DNA from: Denitrobaculum sp965232285
GTDB taxonomy: Bacteria > Pseudomonadota > Alphaproteobacteria > Kiloniellales > Kiloniellaceae
Assembly: GCA_965232285.1 (NCBI GenBank)
Contig: CBDDPL010000004.1
Coordinates: 5,704,001 to 5,768,000, forward strand
DNA: 64,000 nucleotides
Direction: 5' to 3'
Position 1 is the stretch's first letter; every line of letters begins with the position of its first letter. Below are positions 35,908-43,646 of the stretch, piece by piece. A model generated the notes under the pieces. The model searched no databases and had not been told where the DNA came from. It saw nothing but the letters and a program-made list of their open reading frames with translations. A program made the translations under genes and the position numbers.

Positions 35908-36054
35908 GACACCAGCATCCAAAGTTCAGATACGATAGAACTTAGGTGTGGATGTGACGAAGTCCAGCGACCGCTCCGGCGGTCCGAGAGCTGAACCGAG
36001 CGGCGCCGCATCTTGCTTGCCGGCCGCATTGCGGATTGCATCAGAATCCGGGAC

Positions 36055-36492
36055 TCACCTTGTTGCCGGCTGAGGGGCCACCTTCCCCGGCGCTTTGATT
36101 GCCCCCGACGCGGCGGCGCGCATAAGACGGCGGAACTTCGGGCATTCCATGTGGCTGGGCTCGGGACAGGCGGCGGCGTGACGCAGGCCGTCGCGCATGG
36201 CGCTGAGCTGGCGGATCGTCCGGTCCAGTTCCTCGGCCTTGGCCGCGAGCGCTTTGCGATCGATCTGTGGCTGTCCATCCGGCGCGAACATCAGCGCGAT
36301 CTCTTCCAGGGAGAAACCGGCGGCGCGTCCCAGCGCGATCAGCGCCAGCCGTTCCAGCACCCCAGGATCGAACAGACGGCGCAGGCCCCGTCTGCCGATC
36401 GAGGCAATCAGTCCTCTTTCCTCGTAATAGCGTAGCGTCGAGGCGGGAACGCCGCTGTGCCGCGACACCTCAGCAATATCAATGTCTTTCAC
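36055..36492 (-). CDS. MerR-family transcriptional regulator
   Basis: 145 aa from GTG 36492 (GTG AAA GAC), preceded by AGGTCAAGAGG. The MerR helix-turn-helix and wing read DIDIAEVSRHSGVPASTLRYYEERGLI then RRLFDPGVLERLALI. A coiled dimerisation helix follows, and the C-terminus has Cys residues in ACPEPSHMECPKFRRLM, which could bind metal or oxidants. The SoxR iron-sulfur signature is absent. It diverges from the methyltransferase gene and overlaps its likely operator. Confidence 0.85.
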   Translation of the reverse strand: MKDIDIAEVSRHSGVPASTLRYYEERGLIASIGRRGLRRLFDPGVLERLALIALGRAAGFSLEEIALMFAPDGQPQIDRKALAAKAEELDRTIRQLSAMRDGLRHAAACPEPSHMECPKFRRLMRAAASGAIKAPGKVAPQPATR

Positions 36493-36496
36493 CCTC

Positions 36497-36527
36497 TTGA
36501 CCTCAAGTTGACTTGAATTGGCAGACT
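36497..36527 (+). promoter_or_regulatory. MerR-type promoter/operator for the methyltransferase operon
   Basis: TTGACC (36497-36502) and CAGACT (36522-36527) are separated by 19 bp, the over-long spacer typical of MerR-activated promoters. Within it lies a perfect dyad, TCAAGT-TG-ACTTGA (36503-36516), similar to the SoxR-box style. It sits between the diverging regulator and methyltransferase. Confidence 0.65.
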
Positions 36528-36568
36528 GCGGCTTCCCTGTCCCGGACGCAAGCAAAAGGAGATTGCCA

Positions 36569-37453
36569 ATGACTGTCGTGCGAGAGACCCCGGAGGACCA
36601 GACGGCGATTTGGAACAGTGAGAAAGGATGCGCCTGGGTCGAGGCGCAGGGGCTGTTGGACGATCTGTTCCAGCCTTTGGAGGACCTGCTCCTCTCGGTG
36701 GCGGCCATTGAACCCGCTTGTCGGCTGCTCGATGTCGGCTGCGGGACGGGCAGCACGACGCGCGCGGCCGCGAGACTGGCCGGGGCCGCGGGGCACTGTA
36801 CCGGCATAGACATTTCGGAACCCATGATCGCGGCGGCGCGGGCAAGCGCTGAAGAGGCGGGGGTGCCGGCAAGTTTCATCCGCGCCGACGCGCAAAGCCA
36901 TGTCTTCGAACCTGGTAGCTTCGATCAGATTCTGTCGCGCATCGGCGTCATGTTCTTCGAAGATCCGGTCGCGGCCTTTACCAATCTGCGGCATGCGGTG
37001 CGGGACGGCGGCTCCCTGCACTTCATCGCCTGGCGGAGCCCTGAGGAAAACCCCTTTATGACGACCGCCGAACGCGCGGCGGCGCCGCTCCTGCCGGAGC
37101 TCCTGCCCGGCCGCGCGCCCGAAGCGCCCGGCCAGTTTGCCTTCGCGCAAGAGCGGCGGGTCCGCGATATCCTGCGCAACAGCGGCTGGACCCGGATCGA
37201 GATCCGGCCGGTCGATCTTGCCTGCCGCCTGCCCGAGTCGGCCCTGGTCTTCTTTTTAAGCCGGATGGGACTGCTCGGTCAGGTTCTTCACAAGCTGGAC
37301 GGGCAAACCCGCGTGCGGGTCATCGAGACCGCCCGGGCCGCCTTCGAGCCCTATGTCCAGGGCAAAGAGGTCCGTTTCACCTCCGCCTGTTGGCTGGTCA
37401 GCGCCCGGGCGCCGGCCGGGACGGCTGCTCGATCGGAGGCGGAAAATGTCTGA
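36569..37453 (+). CDS. Class I SAM-dependent methyltransferase
   Basis: 294 aa from ATG 36569 (MTVVRETPEDQTAIWNS) with AAAGGAGA upstream. Motif I is RLLDVGCGTGSTTRAAA and GIDISEPMI is motif II, with FIRADAQSH and FEPGSFDQILSRIGVMFFEDP for the remaining SAM pocket. Substrate unknown; similar proteins act on small molecules or in UbiE-like roles. It is the first gene of a two-gene operon under the MerR-type promoter. Confidence 0.85.
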   Translation: MTVVRETPEDQTAIWNSEKGCAWVEAQGLLDDLFQPLEDLLLSVAAIEPACRLLDVGCGTGSTTRAAARLAGAAGHCTGIDISEPMIAAARASAEEAGVPASFIRADAQSHVFEPGSFDQILSRIGVMFFEDPVAAFTNLRHAVRDGGSLHFIAWRSPEENPFMTTAERAAAPLLPELLPGRAPEAPGQFAFAQERRVRDILRNSGWTRIEIRPVDLACRLPESALVFFLSRMGLLGQVLHKLDGQTRVRVIETARAAFEPYVQGKEVRFTSACWLVSARAPAGTAARSEAENV

Positions 37454-37946
37454 AGCTGCGGCGTATCTGGTCCACGCGACCCTGATCGGAACCTTCGCGA
37501 CCGCGGTCATCGACCTTTGGGCCGCCTTCTGGAAACGGCTGCGCGGCACGCCCTCTCTGGACTACGGCCTGGTCGGCCGCTGGCTCGCCTATATGCCGCG
37601 CGGCCGCTTTCGCCACAATCCCATCGCCGCGACACCCCCCGTCCCGGGGGAGCGGCTGATCGGATGGACGGCGCACTATGGGATCGGTGTGGCCTTCGCC
37701 GGGCTGCTGCTCGCCATCTGGGGGCTCGAATGGGCGCGCCATCCGACCATCGCGCCGGCCCTGACCGTGGGCATCGGAAGCCTGGCAGCACCCTTTCTGC
37801 TGATGCAGCCCGGCATGGGGGCCGGCATCGCCGCCAGCCGCACGCCCAGGCCGGCATCCGCCCGCCTTCGTAGCCTGATCACCCACACGCTGTTCGGCCT
37901 GGGACTCTATGCTGGCGGCCGGGTGACCAGTTATCTGGGTCTATGA
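37446..37946 (+). CDS. DUF2938 family membrane protein
   Basis: 166 aa from ATG 37446, overlapping the methyltransferase by 8 bp, with GGAGGC just upstream. Four hydrophobic segments: HATLIGTFATAVIDLWAAF, TAHYGIGVAFAGLLLAIWGL, TVGIGSLAAPFLLMQPGMG, and LITHTLFGLGLYAGGRV. The GRWLAYMPRGRF and MQPGMGAG segments match DUF2938. Function is not known. Coupled translation suggests a joint role with the methyltransferase. Confidence 0.8.
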   Translation: MSEAAAYLVHATLIGTFATAVIDLWAAFWKRLRGTPSLDYGLVGRWLAYMPRGRFRHNPIAATPPVPGERLIGWTAHYGIGVAFAGLLLAIWGLEWARHPTIAPALTVGIGSLAAPFLLMQPGMGAGIAASRTPRPASARLRSLITHTLFGLGLYAGGRVTSYLGL

Positions 37947-37975
37947 TGACAAGGGGGGCGATGAACGAGGGGGCG

Positions 37976-38197
37976 TCACACGCTGAGAATTGGCTCGTAG
38001 CGCTTATGTTCGAGCATGTGATCCATCGCATGTTCCAGCAGGCGGTAGGTCGCCGGCTCATCGCCTTCGACGCTGGCCTGCCAGTCGCCGTTGACGCTCT
38101 GCCGGACCGTCCCGAAGACGCCCCCCTCCTTCGCGTAGATGATATAGACGCGGTCACCGTGGCTGTCGCGTTTCAGCTCGAACGTGATCCAGGACAT
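37976..38197 (-). CDS. Small hypothetical protein (73 aa)
   Basis: The ATG at 38197 (MSWITFELKRDSHGDRVYIIYA) has GAGAAAGAGGAG upstream. A small alpha/beta protein with a short helical C-terminus (YRLLEHAMDHMLEHKRYEP). No known motif. It is convergent with the DUF2938 gene and lies downstream of the AraC gene on the same strand. Confidence 0.6.
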   Translation of the reverse strand: MSWITFELKRDSHGDRVYIIYAKEGGVFGTVRQSVNGDWQASVEGDEPATYRLLEHAMDHMLEHKRYEPILSV

Positions 38198-38269
38198 AAA
38201 GCTCCTCTTTCTCGACATGCCCGATCCCGCAAGGGGCCGAAGCCATGGCGATTGAACGGAATGAAGTGA

Positions 38270-39229
38270 TCAATTGAGGGATGCGTTCATCGCTTTGGCG
38301 CGGAAGTCCCGGGGCGTCAGGCCAAAGCGCGCTTTGAAGATTCTGGAGAAGTGCTGGAGGTTGCCGATCCCCCAGCGCAGGGCGAGGCTGCTGATGGAGA
38401 TCGCGGCCAGGCCCGGGTCTTCCAGGTCCCGTGCAATGCGCTCGAGACGCGCGCCACGAATATAGGCCGCCAGCGAGCTGGTTTCCTTGGCGAAGATTTC
38501 GTTCAGCCGGCGGACCGACATGCCCATGGCCGCCGCCACCCGGTTCCGGTCCAGGTCGAAGTCCGGGAGGTTCGCCTGCACGAAGGCCTTTGCCCGGGTG
38601 AGGATCTGCTGGTCTGGCAGGGCCAACTGGTGCGGCGTGCCGTCCAGTGATGCCAGTCCGGCGGCGATCAGATCGACGATCGCGTCCTGCAGGTGTTCCC
38701 TGGCCCGGGGCTCCGACTCCCGCATGGCCTCGGCGATCTGCCGGATGTTGCTGCCGACCATGCGGCCGAGCGCTTCCTTGCCGCTGACCCGGCGCCCGGT
38801 CAGAAGATCCGCGGCCGGCAGGCGTGCCAGCAGCCTGGCGCGCGGCACCTGGACCACCAGTTGCTCGAAGGCATCGGTCAAACGCAATTCATAGGGCTCG
38901 ATCGAGCTGTAGAGCGCGAAGTCGCCCGGTTCCAGCTCGGCGGCCTGGCCCCGCTGAGCGACCGAGGCGGCGTTCCTGGTCTGCAGGCTGAGCAGAAAGT
39001 AGGCGTCGTTCGAGCGCGCGATATCCCGCCGGCGCCGAAATACCCGGTGGGCGTTGCCGGAGACCCGGGAAAGGGAGAGCTTTGACAGGCGTTCGAGTTG
39101 AATCTCACCGCGGAAATGCGTCGTTCGCCGGTCGTAGGCGCAGCCGAGCTGCACATAGGCGTCGCAGACCGCCTCGCGCCAGTAAGAGAAGCGCTCCTTC
39201 TCTTTGACATCGCTGGTGCTGAAACGCAT
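38270..39229 (-). CDS. AraC/XylS-family transcriptional activator
   Basis: 319 aa. The N-terminal sensor domain (1-195) resembles the AraC-binding-like family. The C-terminal DNA-binding domain has two helix-turn-helix units: FDLDRNRVAAAMGMSVRRLNEIF and ISISSLALRWGIGNLQHFSRIFKARFGLTPRDFRA. It diverges from the nitrilase gene with 166 bp between starts; such pairs (for example NitR with a Rhodococcus nitrilase) respond to nitriles. That the ligand is a nitrile is inference from this neighbour. Confidence 0.88.
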   Translation of the reverse strand: MRFSTSDVKEKERFSYWREAVCDAYVQLGCAYDRRTTHFRGEIQLERLSKLSLSRVSGNAHRVFRRRRDIARSNDAYFLLSLQTRNAASVAQRGQAAELEPGDFALYSSIEPYELRLTDAFEQLVVQVPRARLLARLPAADLLTGRRVSGKEALGRMVGSNIRQIAEAMRESEPRAREHLQDAIVDLIAAGLASLDGTPHQLALPDQQILTRAKAFVQANLPDFDLDRNRVAAAMGMSVRRLNEIFAKETSSLAAYIRGARLERIARDLEDPGLAAISISSLALRWGIGNLQHFSRIFKARFGLTPRDFRAKAMNASLN

Positions 39230-39395
39230 CGCTACGGTCTTCCCCCGAATAGTGGGCGCTTCTTCCGGCTCTCAGCCTAGGTGGCGCCGCCCAAAAACAC
39301 AATTTTTTCCGCCCGCAGGCGAAAGCGGTTTTCTTCAAATTCGGCGAGACTGTTACCCGCATAAATCCATTCGAACGGTCAGGGGAGTCCGTCGC

Positions 39396-40436
39396 ATGTC
39401 AGGAGCCTTCAAAGTCGCCGCGGTTCAGGCGGCGCCCGTCTTTCTCGATCTCGACAGGACCGTCGACAAGGCCGTCTCCCTGATCGACGAAGCCGGCAAG
39501 CAGGGCGTCAAGCTGATCGCCTTTCCGGAAACCTGGATCCCCGGCTATCCCTGGTGGATCTGGCTCGGCGCGCCGGCCTGGGGCATGCAGTTCGTCGGCC
39601 GCTATTTCGATAACGCCATCGAAGCCGGCAGTCCGCAGGACGAGCGCCTGCGCGAAGCGGCGAAACGCAACGCCATGCATGTGGTGGTCGGTGTCTCGGA
39701 AAAGGCCGGTGGCAGTCTCTACATGGGGCAGTGGCACTACGGTCCGGAAGGAGAGATCGTCTCGCGCCGCCGCAAGCTGAAGCCGACCCATGTGGAGCGG
39801 ACGGTCTTCGGGGAGGGCGACGGCAGCGATATGGTGGTCTGCGAGACCGGGATCGGCCGGATCGGCGCGCTCTGCTGCTGGGAGCATCTGCAGCCACTGA
39901 CCAAATACGCCATGTACAGCCAGAACGAACAGATCCACATCGCCTCCTGGCCCAGCTTCAGCCTCTATCGCGGCGCCGCCTATGCCCTGGGGCCCGAGCT
40001 CAACACCGCGGCCAGCCAGATGTATGCGGCGGAGGGACAGTGCTTCGTCCTCGCCGCCTGCGCGACCGTGTCCGAGGAGATGTACGAACTGCTGTGCGAT
40101 AGCCCCGACAAGCAGCAGTTCCTGCAGCCGGGCGGCGGCTTCGCCCGGATCTTCGCCCCCGACGGTTCGCCGCTGGGCGCGCCACTCGGCGAGAAGGAGG
40201 AGGGGCTGCTGGTCGCGGAGATCGATCTGGGCATGATCGCTTACGCCAAGGCGGCGGCCGACCCGGTCGGCCACTACTCGCGGCCGGACGTCTTCCGCCT
40301 GATGTTCAATCAGCGCCCCAACCCGGTGGTCATGCCCTTCGACGAGGGCATTGCCCTTACCGGCGAGAGCGGGGCCGCGGCGCCGGAGACGACGCGAGAG
40401 ACGACGCCGGCGGCGGACGGCGAGGCGGCGGGTTAG
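39396..40436 (+). CDS. Nitrilase (carbon-nitrogen hydrolase family)
   Basis: 346 aa from ATG 39396 with AGGGGAG upstream. Hydrolyses R-CN to R-COOH and ammonia. The catalytic triad is Glu45 (AFPETWIPGYP), Lys129 (RRKLKPTHVER) and Cys161 (ALCCWEHLQP), plus the typical WPSFSLY and NTAASQMYAAEG. This matches the aliphatic/arylacetonitrilase subgroup (EC 3.5.5.1) rather than amidase or cyanide hydratase, although substrate range cannot be read. Low-complexity Ala/Glu/Thr tail after residue 325. Confidence 0.92.
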   Translation: MSGAFKVAAVQAAPVFLDLDRTVDKAVSLIDEAGKQGVKLIAFPETWIPGYPWWIWLGAPAWGMQFVGRYFDNAIEAGSPQDERLREAAKRNAMHVVVGVSEKAGGSLYMGQWHYGPEGEIVSRRRKLKPTHVERTVFGEGDGSDMVVCETGIGRIGALCCWEHLQPLTKYAMYSQNEQIHIASWPSFSLYRGAAYALGPELNTAASQMYAAEGQCFVLAACATVSEEMYELLCDSPDKQQFLQPGGGFARIFAPDGSPLGAPLGEKEEGLLVAEIDLGMIAYAKAAADPVGHYSRPDVFRLMFNQRPNPVVMPFDEGIALTGESGAAAPETTRETTPAADGEAAG

Positions 40437-40489
40437 TCACCGGTGAGGCGTTAGAAGGCAGGCAGATAACCGAAGCTGCGGCCAATCGC

Positions 40490-40909
40490 TTACGAAGCTG
40501 ATTCGAGCGCGGCAGAAACCCCGTGCGCCTTCCGCGCCGCTTCAAGGGCCTGCGCGTCCCGGTAGGGTCCGAGAATTCGCTCCTGCTGTGTATCCACGAT
40601 CCAGAAGCGGACCTGCCCGACTGTGTTCGGCGGCGCGCTCCCCTCTTCCCAAAAGCAGGTCTTCGTCACCCGCTGCCTAGCAACCACGAAACGGCCATCG
40701 TCGTCATAGGCCTCGACATTGCAGGAGATATAAGGCTCGCCCGGCCGCATCCGCAGGCGCACGATCACCTGCTGGTCGCGGGACTCGCTCGCCAGGTAGT
40801 AGTCCCCGGACAGATCTTCGGTCCGGGCGGAACAGGCGGCCAGGAGCAGAAGCAGAGCGAGGGTCAACCAGCCTGAAGAGGTGATCGTCCAGTTCGTTAC
40901 GCGCAGCAT
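40490..40909 (-). CDS. Putative lipoprotein
   Basis: 139 aa with a membrane-insertion signal ending in a lipobox (LLLLLAACSA, Cys26), so it is probably acylated and anchored in the envelope. The mature part is beta-rich with VIVRLRMRPGEPYISCNVEAYDDDGRF and three more Cys. No specific family assigned. It is convergent with the nitrilase. Confidence 0.7.
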   Translation of the reverse strand: MLRVTNWTITSSGWLTLALLLLLAACSARTEDLSGDYYLASESRDQQVIVRLRMRPGEPYISCNVEAYDDDGRFVVARQRVTKTCFWEEGSAPPNTVGQVRFWIVDTQQERILGPYRDAQALEAARKAHGVSAALESAS

Positions 40910-41303
40910 TCTAGGACTTAGGTCAATTCACGTTTTGCGGTCACGAAAAGATAGCATGTGGTTCTTTCCAGCGAAGGAACTAAAGCCACTGCGCCGCGAC
41001 GGCACATAAATCAGTGTTGTTGCCCAGCAACACGATCTCATCAGAGTCGGAGAACGCACAACGAAAGACCTGAGCTAACCCGATTAAACATTCAGCGCTC
41101 AACGGGCAGACGCCCGATCAGGCACATCTCAACCCGTCGCCACCAATCCCGGTAGCGGCATAACCGCCCGGGAAATCCACTTACGAAACGGCTCGAAACT
41201 GTTTAGACAAACCGAACCACCTCTGAGTGACCTGTCGAGAGGGTGCTCTATCGAGATGTGTTAGGTAGTATGTGGCATTTAAAATGATAGGGGGAATTGT
41301 ATA
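40910..41303. other. Intergenic gap at the start of an AT-richer patch
   Basis: About 390 bp. GC drops toward 41280, where GGGGGA precedes a GTG start. No gene or repeat stands out in the first 350 bp. Confidence 0.4.
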
Positions 41304-41558
41304 GTGGAAATCGATAATGGAAACAAAAATGATGACCGACTGCCTAAAGCCTCAAATACAAAGGTAGGTCGCCAAATTTTAGTGATATCAAGTGTCGTGG
41401 TGGCTATCGGAATATTTGGCGCCGCAGTGAAATTTGCACACGATAACTGGGCATGGGTATGGGACCTAGCAAAGTCAGATTCCGAAACGGAAGAAATTGA
41501 TTGCAATGACTTGGAAAAATTAACCAGGGAGGAGTGGCAAAAATGTTTAAATCAATGA
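41304..41558 (+). CDS. Small single-pass membrane protein (84 aa)
   Basis: GTG start with GGGGGA 8 bases upstream. A polar N-terminus of about 22 residues, one membrane helix (ILVISSVVVAIGIFGAAVKFA), then an acidic tail ending EEIDCNDLEKLTREEWQKCLNQ with two Cys. It overlaps the next gene by 16 bp, so the two are translated together. Markedly lower GC than the surrounding chromosome. Function unknown. Confidence 0.65.
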   Translation: MEIDNGNKNDDRLPKASNTKVGRQILVISSVVVAIGIFGAAVKFAHDNWAWVWDLAKSDSETEEIDCNDLEKLTREEWQKCLNQ

Positions 41559-42196
41559 TCTTTCATATTATTTTTTTGATCATATTGTTTTCCAGCCATG
41601 TTGGTAATGCGAGTGATTGTGCTGCAAAACTGGACTTAAAGGAGACAGAAGGATTCGTCTCGAAGCTCGTCGATTGCCTAAAAGTTATTGAAACAGAAAA
41701 CAACAATCTTCGAACCGGCACAGCAAGTACAACTCAGATTGCTGTGGCAGCTCCAATCTTAAAGATCTCATATGCTACAGAGCACGGTCCAACAAGCGCA
41801 GTGAAGGATGGGAGGATTGTTTCGCGATCCTTACGCTTCTTTAAAGAGCAGGACGAGTCTGAGGTTAGAATTATGTACATTGACAATCTCAGGGTTACTG
41901 GTGCCCCAAATGTGGCGTGCCGTTGGTCTGTTAAAGTTGATGGAACCGATTGCGGAGAACGAAGAATATTTGTCGATCGACACGAAGGGCACCCAGTAAA
42001 CATACATGCTCCAAGCGTCGCACTAGGATACTGTACAAATCTCGAAAAGGGGTGGCATGTTGTCAACGTTTGGGTTTCTCCAGTACCAACCGAAGATAAC
42101 AAATATGAACCGTCCCAGTGCGTAACAGGTTGGAATGCGCCACTTTGGACAATTGAGGCTGTTGAGTTAACTGCCAGCCCACATGATCCAAATTAA
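41543..42196 (+). CDS. Exported hypothetical protein
   Basis: 217 aa from ATG 41543, with GGGAGGA 9 bases upstream. A clear signal peptide (MFKSMIFHIIFLIILFSSHVGNA) precedes a Cys-containing beta-rich mature domain (DNLRVTGAPNVACRWSVKVDG, GWHVVNVWVSP). At least six Cys suggest disulfide bonds. It is coupled to the membrane protein ahead of it. No family recognised. Confidence 0.65.
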   Translation: MFKSMIFHIIFLIILFSSHVGNASDCAAKLDLKETEGFVSKLVDCLKVIETENNNLRTGTASTTQIAVAAPILKISYATEHGPTSAVKDGRIVSRSLRFFKEQDESEVRIMYIDNLRVTGAPNVACRWSVKVDGTDCGERRIFVDRHEGHPVNIHAPSVALGYCTNLEKGWHVVNVWVSPVPTEDNKYEPSQCVTGWNAPLWTIEAVELTASPHDPN

Positions 42197-42477
42197 CTGA
42201 CAATCATCGTGAGTCCTGTTCCTTTTGGGGGCACGCAAAAAACACCCTTTGTGATGTTCATAAAGGTTTCAGGGCGGCCCGACACAAGCGACGACCAGGC
42301 TCTATTCGCCTGGCAAAGCCGTGCTCATCGAGACGCTAAAGCATCTCGACCCATGCGGGCGATGATCTTCCCTCGCTTTCGCTCTGCTTCCCGCGGGATT
42401 CTGTTATCCTTAGAACCATAATCCAATTCGAAGTGGACGCAGTGTTCATGCTTGCACGCGAAACCGAAGGCCGACGA

Positions 42478-43038
42478 ATGATTACTGATGAGCAATTAGA
42501 GTATGTGAGGTGGCAGAATAGGAGCGTTGATTTTTACGTCGGCGCGAGGGCGCTTTATCTTCAAGGGATGGGGAAGCCAGCTGTTTACTGCGCTGCGACT
42601 GCCTTGGAAGTGCTGATGAAAGCCACCCTGAAATACGATAACCTCTCTTTCAATCCATACGGACCAGGGCATGATCTCCAGAAGCTCGCGGACTTGGTCA
42701 ATGGGGCAACCACCCCCAGTCAAAAAATCACGATCCAAAACTACTTTTCAAACAAAGGGGATTTTCACACACAGAGCCGGTATCCCCATAAGGAACGTGG
42801 CGGCTTCCTGGTTCCAGGTTCTTTTTTAGATGATTTGGACCTTCTATTTGCGAACCTGCTTTTCCTCGTCGATTTCCACCACAATACGGAACTGGTGCGC
42901 ATACTGGCTAACATCAATGGCAGGCACAGGGTACAGCTCAACGCCTTGAGAAAACGGAACCGACAAATGCCCAGCTTGCGCAAAGGCCTTTATAGATGGA
43001 CACCGCCCTTCCCAAAAAAAGGTCCGATAGCAGGCTAG
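42478..43038 (+). CDS. HEPN-domain-like protein
   Basis: 186 aa from ATG 42478 (MITDEQLEYVRWQNRSVDFYVGARALYL), where ACCGAAGG is about 8 bases upstream; ATG 42448 and GTG 42433 are alternatives. The helix pairs around PAVYCAATALEVLMKATL and the RYPHKERGG segment resemble HEPN proteins, some of which are RNases in toxin-antitoxin or defence systems. The classical R-x4-6-H motif is not clear, so RNase activity is uncertain. No MNT-type antitoxin gene lies next to it. Confidence 0.6.
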   Translation: MITDEQLEYVRWQNRSVDFYVGARALYLQGMGKPAVYCAATALEVLMKATLKYDNLSFNPYGPGHDLQKLADLVNGATTPSQKITIQNYFSNKGDFHTQSRYPHKERGGFLVPGSFLDDLDLLFANLLFLVDFHHNTELVRILANINGRHRVQLNALRKRNRQMPSLRKGLYRWTPPFPKKGPIAG

Positions 43039-43215
43039 GTATTGTTGCGATCTAAGCGGGGTCAAGTCCTACTTTGTGCACACAGTAACCCGGGCTGATG
43101 CAAAAAAAGATACCCTCTGACAACAACCCTTGACCAGATAGTCGCTGGTTAGCTTTTTTATTATGAACTTCCTAGTATAAACTTCGTTTCATCTCCTGGA
43201 TCGAAAAGTGACACC

Positions 43216-43620
43216 ATGCACAGTTATAAACTCGCCTCCGTCGCTTCGCTGTTGCTCACCTGTTCGGAAGCTTTTGCTGGCGACAAACCCACTCGAAGCG
43301 AATGTATTGCCGGATACAATTTGAACTGGTCGAGTTTGGCGTCACATCCCGGGGATGTAGGAAACGCCATTATGCAAACCTGGCCAAGCGGAATGGCAGG
43401 GTTTGAGGCCCTGACATCCATGCGGTTTAGTCCCAAGCTATCGAAATTATACTTGATGCTTCGCCACGAATGTAAAAGAAAGGACGAAATCGCATCTGCC
43501 TTCATCGAGTTTTTGCGTGAAAAAGAGTTTGATCTTCCTGTCTTTGAGATAGTTGAAGAACCAATCAAACCCTCCCCAGATACGATAGATGTTCGGGGGC
43601 CATTGTGGGTCGACGGATAG
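43216..43620 (+). CDS. Secreted hypothetical protein
   Basis: 134 aa with a signal peptide (MHSYKLASVASLLLTCSEAFA). The mature part is short and helical (EAFEALTSMRF-type segments then ASAFIEFLREKEFDLPVF). No motif known. It is convergent with the dehydrogenase gene that follows and 26 bp separate the stops. Confidence 0.6.
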   Translation: MHSYKLASVASLLLTCSEAFAGDKPTRSECIAGYNLNWSSLASHPGDVGNAIMQTWPSGMAGFEALTSMRFSPKLSKLYLMLRHECKRKDEIASAFIEFLREKEFDLPVFEIVEEPIKPSPDTIDVRGPLWVDG

Positions 43621-43646
43621 CCATATTTCAGCAGGTGAGTACGTAT

